A DNA stretch of 27,494 nucleotides from Bacteroidales bacterium UBA7569 (GTDB lineage Bacteria; Bacteroidota; Bacteroidia; Bacteroidales; Paludibacteraceae), in assembly GCA_002477945.1 (NCBI GenBank), contig DLLF01000020.1, positions 1 through 27,494 of the forward strand, given 5' to 3'. The translations under genes were made by a program, and so were the position numbers. Below, in pieces: positions 16,428 to 23,584 of the stretch. Position 1 is the first letter of the stretch, and every line of letters starts with the position of its first letter. Under the pieces are notes generated by a model. The model saw nothing but the letters and a program-made list of their open reading frames with translations, did not search any database and was not told the origin of the DNA.

Positions 16428-17183
16428 ATGAGAAAGAAAATGGTTGCAGGCAACTGGAAAATGAACAAGACCCTGCAGGAAGGTGTAGCCTTGGCTACCG
16501 AGTTGAAAGAGGTATTGGCAAATGCCAATCCTGAGTGTGAAGTGGTAATCGGCACTCCGTTTATTCATCTTGCCACAGTGGCGGAGGTGATAAAAGGTTC
16601 ATGTATCCGTCTGTCGGCGGAAAACTGCGCCGATAAAGAAAAAGGGGCTTACACGGGCGAAGTCAGTGCAGCAATGGTTCGTTCCACAGGTGCGGAGTAT
16701 TGTATTTTGGGACACTCCGAACGTCGTGCCTACTATCACGAAACGTATGAAATCCTTCGCGAGAAGGTCCTCCTGGCGCTGAAGAACGATTTGAGGGTGA
16801 TCTTCTGCATTGGTGAGGTAAAGGAAGAACGTGAGGCGAATAAGCAAAACGAGGTTGTAAAGGCGCAATTGGAAGGTTCCGTCTTCAATCTGTCGGCTGA
16901 AGAGTTCGGAAAAATAACGCTTGCTTATGAACCGGTATGGGCTATCGGGACAGGCTTGACGGCTACTCCCGCACAGGCGCAGGAGATGCACGCTTATCTG
17001 CGCGGATTGGTAGCCGGAAAATATGGCAAAGAGGTCGCTGGGAATACCACTATTCTCTATGGCGGCAGTTGCAATGCCAAGAACGCGGCAGAGTTGTTCG
17101 CCAACCCCGACGTGGACGGTGGTCTGATCGGCGGAGCATCACTCAAGGCCGAGGACTTCAAGGCTATCATTGATGCTCGCTGA
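16428..17183 (+). CDS. tpiA: Triosephosphate isomerase
   Basis: Interconverts dihydroxyacetone phosphate and glyceraldehyde 3-phosphate in glycolysis and gluconeogenesis; cytoplasmic; 251 aa, normal length. ATG 16428 is preferred over the upstream in-frame start at 16359 because it gives MRKKMVAGNWKMNK with catalytic K11. H96 lies in CILGHSERR and E168 in LAYEPVWAIGTG. The phosphate-gripping loops YGGSCNAKNAAEL and GLIGGASLK close the barrel. All expected residues are present. The next gene starts 2 nt downstream. Confidence 0.98.
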   Translation: MRKKMVAGNWKMNKTLQEGVALATELKEVLANANPECEVVIGTPFIHLATVAEVIKGSCIRLSAENCADKEKGAYTGEVSAAMVRSTGAEYCILGHSERRAYYHETYEILREKVLLALKNDLRVIFCIGEVKEEREANKQNEVVKAQLEGSVFNLSAEEFGKITLAYEPVWAIGTGLTATPAQAQEMHAYLRGLVAGKYGKEVAGNTTILYGGSCNAKNAAELFANPDVDGGLIGGASLKAEDFKAIIDAR

Positions 17184-17185
17184 TT

Positions 17186-17701
17186 ATGGCACTCATTAAG
17201 ACTGTCCGTGGTTTTACACCTGTCATAGGCGACAACTGTTTCCTGGCAGAGAATGCAACCGTCATCGGTGACACGGTCATCGGTGAGGGTTGTTCCGTTT
17301 GGTTCAATGCTGTCTTGCGGGGCGATGTCAACGCCATACGTATCGGTAACCATGTGAATATCCAGGATGGTGCAGTTCTGCATACCCTCTATGAGAAAAG
17401 CACTATTGAGATAGGCGACTACGTGTCTGTAGGGCATAATGTAACTATCCATGGCGCAACGGTCCACGATTATGCGCTCATAGGTATGGGAGCCACATTG
17501 TTGGATCATGCCGAGGTCGGCGAAGGGGCTATTGTGGCTGCAGGTGCATTGGTGCTGGGCGGAACAAAAATCGGTGCCTACGAAGTATGGGGGGGAGTGC
17601 CTGCCAAGTTTATCAAGAAAGCCGACCCTGAACAAACCAATGAGATAAACAAGAAGATAGCACACAATTATGCCATGTACGCCTCGTGGTACACGGAGTA
17701 A
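17186..17701 (+). CDS. Gamma-carbonic-anhydrase-like left-handed beta-helix protein
   Basis: Protein of 171 aa made of hexapeptide repeats (IGDTVIGEGCSVWFNAVLRG, IGDYVSVG, VGEGAIVAAGALVLG), the YrdA/PaaY/CaiE branch of gamma carbonic anhydrases. Candidate zinc ligands are the His in AVLHTLY and the two in GHNVTIHG, matching the three-His pattern of the family. Activity is possible, but many members are inactive or have unknown substrates. It follows tpiA by 2 nt, so the two are co-expressed. Confidence 0.9.
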   Translation: MALIKTVRGFTPVIGDNCFLAENATVIGDTVIGEGCSVWFNAVLRGDVNAIRIGNHVNIQDGAVLHTLYEKSTIEIGDYVSVGHNVTIHGATVHDYALIGMGATLLDHAEVGEGAIVAAGALVLGGTKIGAYEVWGGVPAKFIKKADPEQTNEINKKIAHNYAMYASWYTE

Positions 17702-17772
17702 CCCGTTTCTAAGAGAATAATCTTTGTATATCTTGGAATCATTTTAATATAAGCAATTAAACTGTATTTCGT

Positions 17773-18477
17773 ATGTATAAACGTGTCTTACTGAAACTGT
17801 CCGGCGAGTCCTTGATGGGGAGTCAGCAATACGGCATCGACCCCGTGCGTCTCTCGCAATATGCAGAGCAGATTAAAGAGATTGCAGGGGCAGGCGTGCA
17901 AGTTGCCATCGTCATTGGTGGGGGAAATATATTCCGAGGCTTGTCGGGGGCGCAAAAAGGTTTCGACCGTGTGAAAGGCGACCAGATGGGTATGCTTGCC
18001 ACGGTTATTAACTCTTTGGCACTGTCCTCTGCCTTGCAAGCAATAGACCAACCCGTCAGAGTACTAACTTCCGTACGTATGGAACCCGTAGGTGAATTCT
18101 ACTCCAAAGACAAAGCCTTGCGCCTTTTGCACAAGGGTAATGTCGTTATCGTGGCAGGAGGAACGGGCAATCCTTATTTTACCACCGATACGGGTTCTGC
18201 GCTTCGCGCTATTGAACTGGAAGCCGATTTGATGCTCAAGGGTACCCGTGTGGACGGAATCTATACGGCGGATCCCGAGAAAGACCCTGCAGCACGAAAG
18301 TTCACGGAGATAACCTACGACGAGATATATAACCGCAATCTGCGTATCATGGATCTTACGGCAACTACGCTTTGCAAGGAGAACAAGATGCCTATATATG
18401 TCTTTGATATGGATACCCCGGGTAATCTGTTCCGTGTGATACACGGAGAGCAGATAGGAACTTTGGTAAAACCTTAA
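17773..18477 (+). CDS. pyrH: UMP kinase
   Basis: Phosphorylates UMP to UDP with ATP for pyrimidine supply; hexameric cytoplasmic enzyme of the amino-acid-kinase fold; 234 aa. Motifs: KLSGESLMG at the N terminus, VIGGGNIFRG, GGTGNPYFTTDTGSALRA (UMP and ATP binding) and MPIYVFDMDTPGNL near the C terminus. A 71-nt gap separates it from the carbonic-anhydrase-like gene; TAATCTTTG at 17718 is one base off a -7 element, so a promoter here is uncertain. frr follows after 12 nt, the common pyrH-frr arrangement. Confidence 0.97.
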   Translation: MYKRVLLKLSGESLMGSQQYGIDPVRLSQYAEQIKEIAGAGVQVAIVIGGGNIFRGLSGAQKGFDRVKGDQMGMLATVINSLALSSALQAIDQPVRVLTSVRMEPVGEFYSKDKALRLLHKGNVVIVAGGTGNPYFTTDTGSALRAIELEADLMLKGTRVDGIYTADPEKDPAARKFTEITYDEIYNRNLRIMDLTATTLCKENKMPIYVFDMDTPGNLFRVIHGEQIGTLVKP

Positions 18478-18489
18478 ATTGATAAGAAT

Positions 18490-19053
18490 ATGACAGAAGT
18501 AACAAAACGTATTCAGAGCGAGAGTGAAGAACTCATGCAATCTGCAGTAATGTTCCTTGAAGATGCTTTGGCACACATCAGGGCAGGAAAAGCAAGCACA
18601 CGTCTCCTTGACCCTATCCGTGTGGAGTATTATGGGGCAATGACCCCCCTCGCCAATGTCGCTACAGTACTCACACCCGATGCGCGTACTATCACCATCC
18701 AACCGTGGGAAAAGAAACTGCTGTCGGATATTGAGCGGGCTATCATCAATTCCAATATCGGTCTGGCACCGTCCAATAATGGTGAGGTGATCCGCCTTTC
18801 AATGCCTCCTCTGACGGAGGAACGCCGCCGTGAATTGGTTAAGCAATGCCGCATGGAAGCAGAAAACGCTAAAGTGAGTGTGCGCAATGCCCGCCGTGAT
18901 GCTATTGACAAACTCAAAAAACAAATCAAAGAGGGGCTTCCTGAAGATGCAGAGAAAGATGCTGAAAACGAGGTGCAGAAATTGCACGATAAGTATGTGA
19001 AGCAAATCGACGAACTCTTGTCTTCCAAAGAAAAGGAGATAATGACGGTGTAA
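18490..19053 (+). CDS. frr: Ribosome recycling factor
   Basis: Splits post-termination ribosomes with EF-G; cytoplasmic; 187 aa, full length. Family motifs: LAHIRAGKAS, LLDPIRVEYYG, ARTITIQPWEK, SNIGLAPSNNGEVIR and the arginine-rich LTEERRRELVKQCR. The C-terminal half is helical and rich in K/E. It sits between pyrH and the Omp85-like gene, which begins 12 nt after its stop. Confidence 0.97.
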   Translation: MTEVTKRIQSESEELMQSAVMFLEDALAHIRAGKASTRLLDPIRVEYYGAMTPLANVATVLTPDARTITIQPWEKKLLSDIERAIINSNIGLAPSNNGEVIRLSMPPLTEERRRELVKQCRMEAENAKVSVRNARRDAIDKLKKQIKEGLPEDAEKDAENEVQKLHDKYVKQIDELLSSKEKEIMTV

Positions 19054-19065
19054 TCGAGTAGGGTA

Positions 19066-20262
19066 GTGTCTCTGAGGTCTCAGGACATACTGCCTTTCCT
19101 GTGTTGCCTGTGTATCTTATGCATAGGCAACGTGGGTTATGCTCAAAATGGAGATGAGGCTCAACATCTTCTTGAAACACCGGAAACTGCCGACACCATC
19201 ACGCCTCCCTCCAAGTTCAAACGGTTTGTGGGCAAACTGTCCGATCTGCATTTTCTTATGGTCCCCTCCATTTCGGTGACCCCTGAAACAAGTTGGTCAT
19301 TCGGAGTGGCAGGGGCTTACTATTTTACGGCAAAAGGACAGAACAAACTCTCTGATATAGGGTTCGATGGAGCCTATACGCTCAACCACCAGTGGAATAT
19401 CAATGTCAATTCCACAGTCTTCTTTGGCGGTAACAATCGCTGGCAACTCTGGACAAGGGTTGGTTACCGGAACTTTCCCGATTACTATTATGGCATCGGA
19501 AATAAAAAAACGAAACTTCTTCCAGAACCGGTCCGCTATAATTCCGACAACGCATATCTTACGTTACAACCGCAATACTATGTGGACCGACATTGGAGTA
19601 TAGGTGGCAACCTGGTCATGTATTATGATAATGCACGTACCGTTTTTCCCGTTTCAAACTATGGCTTGGGTTCTGTTTACGGACTCAATGAGCAACTCTT
19701 GATGATGGGACTCGGTTTTATTGCTTCCTACGATTCACGGGACGAAATATACTATCCGGCCGAAGGACTCTTTGCAAAGGCTATTCTGACCTACTACGAA
19801 TCCCTTCTTAATCCGCAATATCGGATGGGTAAGTTGAATCTCGACTTCCGTCACTATCTCACGCTGTATAGGCAATTGCTCTTTGTCTGTCAGTTCCGTT
19901 CCGAAATGACCTTCGGTCGGGCAATCCCCTATCAGATGAGGGCTGTGCTGGGAGGTATGGATCTTGTGCGGGGCATACGTAGGGGGATGTTTTCCGACGA
20001 TGCCTATTTGGCTCTGCAGGCGGAGTTGCGCTTCCCGATTTGGCGTATATTCAGCGGAACGGTGTTTGCAGGAATAGGCGATGTGTACAATTTCTCCGAC
20101 TGGAAATGGGTTATGCCAAAGATCGGCTATGGTGTCGGTTTGCGCTGTGCTATCAACAAGTCAAAAGTGAATATACGCTTTGATGTGGCACGAAACAATG
20201 TGAACACTTCGTGGAAAAAAGATGGATGGAGTTTCTATCTTACTGTTAAAGAGGCTTTCTGA
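19066..20262 (+). CDS. Short Omp85-family outer-membrane barrel without POTRA domains
   Basis: Outer-membrane beta-barrel, 398 aa. The start is GTG at 19066, behind GAGTAGGG, giving a signal peptide (ILPFLCCLCILCIGNVGYAQ). Only about 45 residues lie between the signal peptide and the barrel, too few for a POTRA domain. The barrel (about 70-398) carries YDSRDEIYYPAEGLFAK, the L6-type VRGIRRGMF (V301-F309), VFAGIGDVYNF, NIRFDVAR and a terminal Phe, as in the bacterial surface antigen (Omp85 C-terminal) family. A role in protein or lipid export is unproven. The stop TGA overlaps the rsgA ATG by one base. Confidence 0.85.
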   Translation: MSLRSQDILPFLCCLCILCIGNVGYAQNGDEAQHLLETPETADTITPPSKFKRFVGKLSDLHFLMVPSISVTPETSWSFGVAGAYYFTAKGQNKLSDIGFDGAYTLNHQWNINVNSTVFFGGNNRWQLWTRVGYRNFPDYYYGIGNKKTKLLPEPVRYNSDNAYLTLQPQYYVDRHWSIGGNLVMYYDNARTVFPVSNYGLGSVYGLNEQLLMMGLGFIASYDSRDEIYYPAEGLFAKAILTYYESLLNPQYRMGKLNLDFRHYLTLYRQLLFVCQFRSEMTFGRAIPYQMRAVLGGMDLVRGIRRGMFSDDAYLALQAELRFPIWRIFSGTVFAGIGDVYNFSDWKWVMPKIGYGVGLRCAINKSKVNIRFDVARNNVNTSWKKDGWSFYLTVKEAF

Positions 20263-21236
20263 TGGATATGACAGACGGCATCATCGTAAAAACTACAGGT
20301 AACTCGTATGGCGTGAAGACTGCCGATGGCGAAATCCTGAATTGTTTCATTAAAGGCAACTTCCGAATCAGAGGAATCCGCTCAACCAATCCTGTCGCCG
20401 TGGGAGACCATGTGAAAATCGAACGGCAATCTGATGGTACCAATTGGATTATCGATTTGTATGACCGCAAAAATTATATCATCCGTCGTTCTACCAACCT
20501 GAGCAAGTATTCCCATATCATTGCCGCCAATGTGGATCTTTTGGTGCTGGTGGCAACGGTCAACCATCCTGTCACGAGCCTTGTTTTCATCGACCGTTGT
20601 CTTGCTACGGCAGAGGCATATCGGGTTCCCGTCTGTATCCTTTTCAACAAGGTTGATATACTCTCGGAAGACGAGTTAACCCGGCTTTCCGAATGGAAAC
20701 GTTTATACGGGCAATTGGGCTATCCCGTATTCCTTATGGTGGCGAATCAATTGCAGCAGTCTGATGCATCTTGTCAAGTACAGAATCTCCAATGGGTCAC
20801 CTTGTCCTTCTTGCAAAATTTCTTTGCGGGTAAAACAGTCTTGCTTTCCGGCAATTCGGGGGTAGGCAAATCCACTCTTCTCAATGCTTTGGTCGGAAAA
20901 GATGTCGCCAAGACATCGCCCGTGTCCTCTGCGCACGACAAAGGCATGCATACAACCACTTTTTCTGAAATGTACGACCTGCCTTCCTCAGGACGTATTA
21001 TTGATACCCCCGGTATCAAAGGCTTTGGAGTACTGGATATGCAGCGCGAAGAGGTGTCTCACTATTTCAAGGAGATATTCCATGTGAGCCGCAATTGTCG
21101 TTTTTCCAATTGTACACACACTCTCGAACCGGGGTGTGCCGTGCTGCAAGCCGTGGAGAAAGGCGAGATTGCCCTCTCTCGTTATAATAGTTATCTTTCT
21201 ATTATGGAAGACGCTGAAGAAGAGAAGTATAGGTAA
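20262..21236 (+). CDS. rsgA: Small-ribosomal-subunit biogenesis GTPase RsgA
   Basis: GTPase acting late in 30S assembly; cytoplasmic; 324 aa. The start ATG overlaps the previous stop (TGATG). The N-terminal OB fold is about 1-70. The permuted GTPase order is clear: G4 NKVD at 129-132, G1 GNSGVGKS at 197-204, G3 DTPG at 248-251. A C-terminal zinc-binding motif has C279, C284, H286 and C292. The Omp85-like gene upstream is translationally coupled, which links outer-membrane and ribosome genes but does not show a shared role. Confidence 0.97.
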   Translation: MDMTDGIIVKTTGNSYGVKTADGEILNCFIKGNFRIRGIRSTNPVAVGDHVKIERQSDGTNWIIDLYDRKNYIIRRSTNLSKYSHIIAANVDLLVLVATVNHPVTSLVFIDRCLATAEAYRVPVCILFNKVDILSEDELTRLSEWKRLYGQLGYPVFLMVANQLQQSDASCQVQNLQWVTLSFLQNFFAGKTVLLSGNSGVGKSTLLNALVGKDVAKTSPVSSAHDKGMHTTTFSEMYDLPSSGRIIDTPGIKGFGVLDMQREEVSHYFKEIFHVSRNCRFSNCTHTLEPGCAVLQAVEKGEIALSRYNSYLSIMEDAEEEKYR

Positions 21237-21316
21237 TCCGTGGGCAAAATTAATTTGGAAAGAAAGTGTCAGCGGGTTTGTTGCTTCCGGCATTTTCAGA
21301 AAAAAATCCTTTTTCT

Positions 21317-21348
21317 CTTGCGTATATCAAAAACTTGCCGTACCTTTG
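21317..21348 (+). promoter_or_regulatory. Promoter of tRNA-Arg
   Basis: CTTG (21317-21320), 20 nt, TACCTTTG (21341-21348). The following GCACCGCTTTT repeats the start-site sequence of the tRNA-Cys promoter. Confidence 0.85.
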
Positions 21349-21418
21349 CACCGCTTTTCGGAAAAGTGTGACCTTATGTGGCTTTGGCAGAGGTCGTCTC
21401 TTCGGAGAGTGGGGTAAT

Positions 21419-21492
21419 GGTCCATTAGCTCAACTGAATAGAGTACCACACTACGGATGTGGGGGTTGCAGGTTTGAATCCTGCATGGATCA
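21419..21492 (+). tRNA. tRNA-Arg(ACG), CCA not encoded
   Basis: A 74-nt cloverleaf: acceptor GGTCCAT/ATGGATC with one G-T pair, D arm GCTC/GAGT, anticodon arm CCACA-CTACGGA-TGTGG with anticodon ACG, T arm GCAGG-TTTGAAT-CCTGC, discriminator A73. The DNA after A73 is CAA, so CCA must be added. A34 would need deamination to inosine by TadA to read CGC and CGA. Unusual points: base 19 is A (21437) and base 56 is T (21475) instead of G and C. Confidence 0.93.
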
Positions 21493-21493
21493 C

Positions 21494-21526
21494 AAAGAGT
21501 CGCTTCGTGGCGGCTCTTTTCTTTTG
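21494..21526 (+). terminator. Terminator of tRNA-Arg
   Basis: AAAGAGTCGC (21494-21503) pairs with GCGGCTCTTT (21510-21519) through one G-T wobble, then TCTTTT follows. It begins 1-2 nt after the tRNA. Confidence 0.85.
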
Positions 21527-21775
21527 TATGTTTTCCTCTTTCTTTTGGGATGTTTTATTGGCGTTCAACTTACTGTAAGTCAAAAATAAATAGAAACTTC
21601 TTTGCACTTTTTATCGAAGTTGCTTGGGGCGGTTTTTCTTTTAATAGCCATGCGGGATTATACGTCTGTTTGCCGTGGAAATGACGACTGTCCGGAAAAA
21701 AGAGCATGAACAACTTTGTTTTTGCCGCATAGTCTCTTCCTCGCAAAACTCTCTCTCTGTTCTTGCACTTGCTTG

Positions 21776-21818
21776 CGACCCCTCATCGGAACCTCATCGA
21801 CCCCTCATCGGGAGATGA
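21776..21818. repeat. 43-bp intergenic element, copy 2
   Basis: Ungapped match to 10695-10737 with seven differences by my count. On the minus strand it reads as GATGAGGGGTC, GATGAGGTTCC, GATGAGGGGTC: three units at exact 11-nt pitch. Confidence 0.8.
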
Positions 21819-21838
21819 AAAATAAACCATCTCACCTC

Positions 21839-21872
21839 ATAGAACTTCTCGAATTACTAGAACGTCTACAAT
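21839..21872 (+). repeat. Paired GAACTTCT/GAACGTCT motif, copy D1
   Basis: GAACTTCT at 21842 and GAACGTCT at 21860, 18 nt apart. This is the copy closest to the consensus of the five in the window. Confidence 0.78.
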
Positions 21873-21886
21873 AGTTCCACAATGTG

Positions 21887-21913
21887 ATTACCCATTAGTC
21901 CAATCTGTCTAAT
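21887..21913 (+). repeat. 9-bp repeat units, copy D
   Basis: ATTACCCAT, TAGTCCAAT, CTGTCTAAT at 9-nt pitch, followed by TTTCC. Confidence 0.65.
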
Positions 21914-21939
21914 TTTCCTATAACATAAAGTCTCTCCTC

Positions 21940-21973
21940 CTATAATGTCTCGAACGGTTGGAACGTCTGTAAC
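21940..21973 (+). repeat. Paired GAACTTCT/GAACGTCT-type motif, copy D2
   Basis: TAATGTCT at 21943 and GAACGTCT at 21961, 18 nt apart, with CGAAC directly after the first half as in copies A and B. Confidence 0.72.
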
Positions 21974-22046
21974 AAATTACTTATTGGCGCATTTTCCGTT
22001 GTTAGGTTGCGATTTTGATGCACTCGCTCGCTTACGGGTATCTCCG

Positions 22047-22078
22047 TTTGCATATATTGGAAAGGTTTCGTATCTTTG
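22047..22078 (+). promoter_or_regulatory. Promoter of the porG-uppS-bamA-skp operon
   Basis: TTTG (22047-22050), 20 nt, TATCTTTG (22071-22078) and CA. It gives a leader of about 20 nt before the ATG at 22105. It is the only strong promoter I see for this operon. Confidence 0.87.
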
Positions 22079-22104
22079 CAAGTTAAAAGCAGTCATGTTA
22101 TTCA

Positions 22105-22791
22105 ATGGGAAAGGGTAATAACCGTAGTAATCGTTTTGGGTTGTTGATAATTAGCCTGTTATCAATAACAATGTCGTTTGCTGAGGAGCGAGCCTATCTC
22201 TGTGAATTCGGAGTGCAGGGAGGATTGGATTATTATGTCGGAGATGCTGTGGCGCACGTCTTTCAGAATGTGCAGCCTGCCTATGGAGCGCAGTTCCGCT
22301 ATAAGTTTACGCCTCGGTGGGCGTTGCAGGTAAAAGGGCAGGCGGACAATATCAAGTTTCCTTTGCAGGAACAGGATGCTGCGGGAAATACTTTGATGGG
22401 AAAGAATTTGCTGATGAATATCGATGCAGTGGCAGAATTCAATTTCTTCCGATTTGGAATGAAACAATATGATACGCGCATCAAACCGGTAACGCCTTAT
22501 ATGTTTATTGGCATTGGAATGAGTGTATATAGCGGTTTCACATCCGTGACGGGCTACATCCCGTTAGGATTTGGCATGAAGTGGAAATTTGCTCCGCGGT
22601 GGGGGCTGAACGTCGCTTGGCAACATCAAATCTATTTTGCCGACAACTTGGAAAATAAAGAATGTTACAACAATACCTATCAATTGAACGGAAGTAATAT
22701 ATTGAACAAAGATTTCACGTCGTCTCTCACACTCGGCATAGTTTTTGAATTTGCAAAGGAACGTGCCGCTTGCCGCACGTGTAGTTATTGA
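22105..22791 (+). CDS. porG: PorG-like outer-membrane protein (DUF6089 family), probable T9SS component
   Basis: Protein of 228 aa with a signal peptide (1-26, LLIISLLSITMSFAEE) and amphipathic beta strands suited to a small outer-membrane barrel (GVQGGLDYYVGDA, YGAQFRYKFTPRWALQVKG, VTPYMFIGIGMS, PLGFGMKWKFAPRWGLNVAW, SLTLGIVFEF). The assignment rests on this DUF6089-type pattern and on position directly before uppS-bamA-skp-skp, the place PorG (PG0189) has in Porphyromonas gingivalis as I recall it. PorG is an outer-membrane part of the T9SS. Three cargo proteins in the same window end in T9SS-type tails or related sequences, consistent with a working system. A general barrel of unknown role is the alternative. 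Confidence 0.78.
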   Translation: MGKGNNRSNRFGLLIISLLSITMSFAEERAYLCEFGVQGGLDYYVGDAVAHVFQNVQPAYGAQFRYKFTPRWALQVKGQADNIKFPLQEQDAAGNTLMGKNLLMNIDAVAEFNFFRFGMKQYDTRIKPVTPYMFIGIGMSVYSGFTSVTGYIPLGFGMKWKFAPRWGLNVAWQHQIYFADNLENKECYNNTYQLNGSNILNKDFTSSLTLGIVFEFAKERAACRTCSY

Positions 22792-22831
22792 GGCTGGAAC
22801 ACTTGTTGTCAATCTTGTAGAAAAGAAAATC

Positions 22832-23584
22832 GTGAGTTGGAAAGAACAAATAGATAAATCCCGCTTGCCTGGACACATTGCCATCATTATGGATGGAAAT
22901 GGACGTTGGGCTGTACAGCATGGTATGGAGCGTATATATGGACATCAGCATGGTGTACAGTCCGTACGCGAAGTGACGGAAATCTGTGCGGAATTGGGGG
23001 TGAAGTGGCTGACACTCTATGCTTTTTCCACCGAGAACTGGAACCGACCCCGCGAGGAGGTGGATGCGCTGATGGAGTTGCTTGTGGAAACCATAAAGCA
23101 GGAGACACCCGTTTTGAATAAAAACAATGTACGCCTTCTGACAATAGGGGATACCGGTCGTCTCCCTCTGCGTAGCCGGAATACTTTGCAGCAGTGTCTC
23201 GAAGAAACATCTTCCAACACGGGGCTTTGTCTGGTGCTGGCACTTTCTTATTCCTCCCGCTGGGAGATAACAGAGGCTTGCCGATCGCTGGCATATCGGG
23301 TGAAGAGCGGGGAATTGTCTCCTTCCGATATCACCGGACAGATCGTCTCCGATGCACTCAATACGAAAGATATACCTGACCCTGATCTTCTTATCCGGAC
23401 AAGCGGAGAACAGCGGATTAGCAATTTCCTGCTTTGGCAATTGGCTTATACCGAACTATATTTCACCGATTGTTGTTGGCCTGATTTCGGGAAAGAGGAA
23501 TTGTGCCGTGCCGTGGTTGACTATCAGCAGAGGGAACGCCGTTTTGGTAAAACGTCCGAACAATTACAATCATCATCGCTTTGA
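22832..23584 (+). CDS. uppS: Undecaprenyl diphosphate synthase
   Basis: Cis-prenyltransferase making the C55 lipid carrier for peptidoglycan and surface glycans; cytoplasmic face of the membrane; 250 aa. The frame opens at a TTG (22745) inside the porG-like gene, but GTG 22832 gives the standard MSWKEQIDKSRLPGHI start, with an A-rich leader, and is preferred. HIAIIMDGNGRWA holds the catalytic Asp (D21). LTLYAFSTENWNRP and RTSGEQRISNFLLWQLAYTE are family signatures. The last codons overlap bamA by 4 nt. Confidence 0.96.
   Translation: MSWKEQIDKSRLPGHIAIIMDGNGRWAVQHGMERIYGHQHGVQSVREVTEICAELGVKWLTLYAFSTENWNRPREEVDALMELLVETIKQETPVLNKNNVRLLTIGDTGRLPLRSRNTLQQCLEETSSNTGLCLVLALSYSSRWEITEACRSLAYRVKSGELSPSDITGQIVSDALNTKDIPDPDLLIRTSGEQRISNFLLWQLAYTELYFTDCCWPDFGKEELCRAVVDYQQRERRFGKTSEQLQSSSL

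Larger units (their letters stand above)
21527..22046. other. Repeat-rich intergenic gap (copies D1 and D2 of composite module)
   Basis: No credible gene. From about 21776 it holds the second 43-bp element (21776-21818), a paired motif (21839-21872), three nonamer units (21887-21913), a second paired motif (21940-21973) and TTATTGGCGCATTTT. I see nothing assignable in 21527-21775. Confidence 0.7.

Noticed and set aside
22745..22831. Extended uppS N terminus from TTG 22745
   Set aside because: It would overlap the porG-like gene by 47 nt and add residues absent from the usual UppS start; GTG 22832 fits the family.
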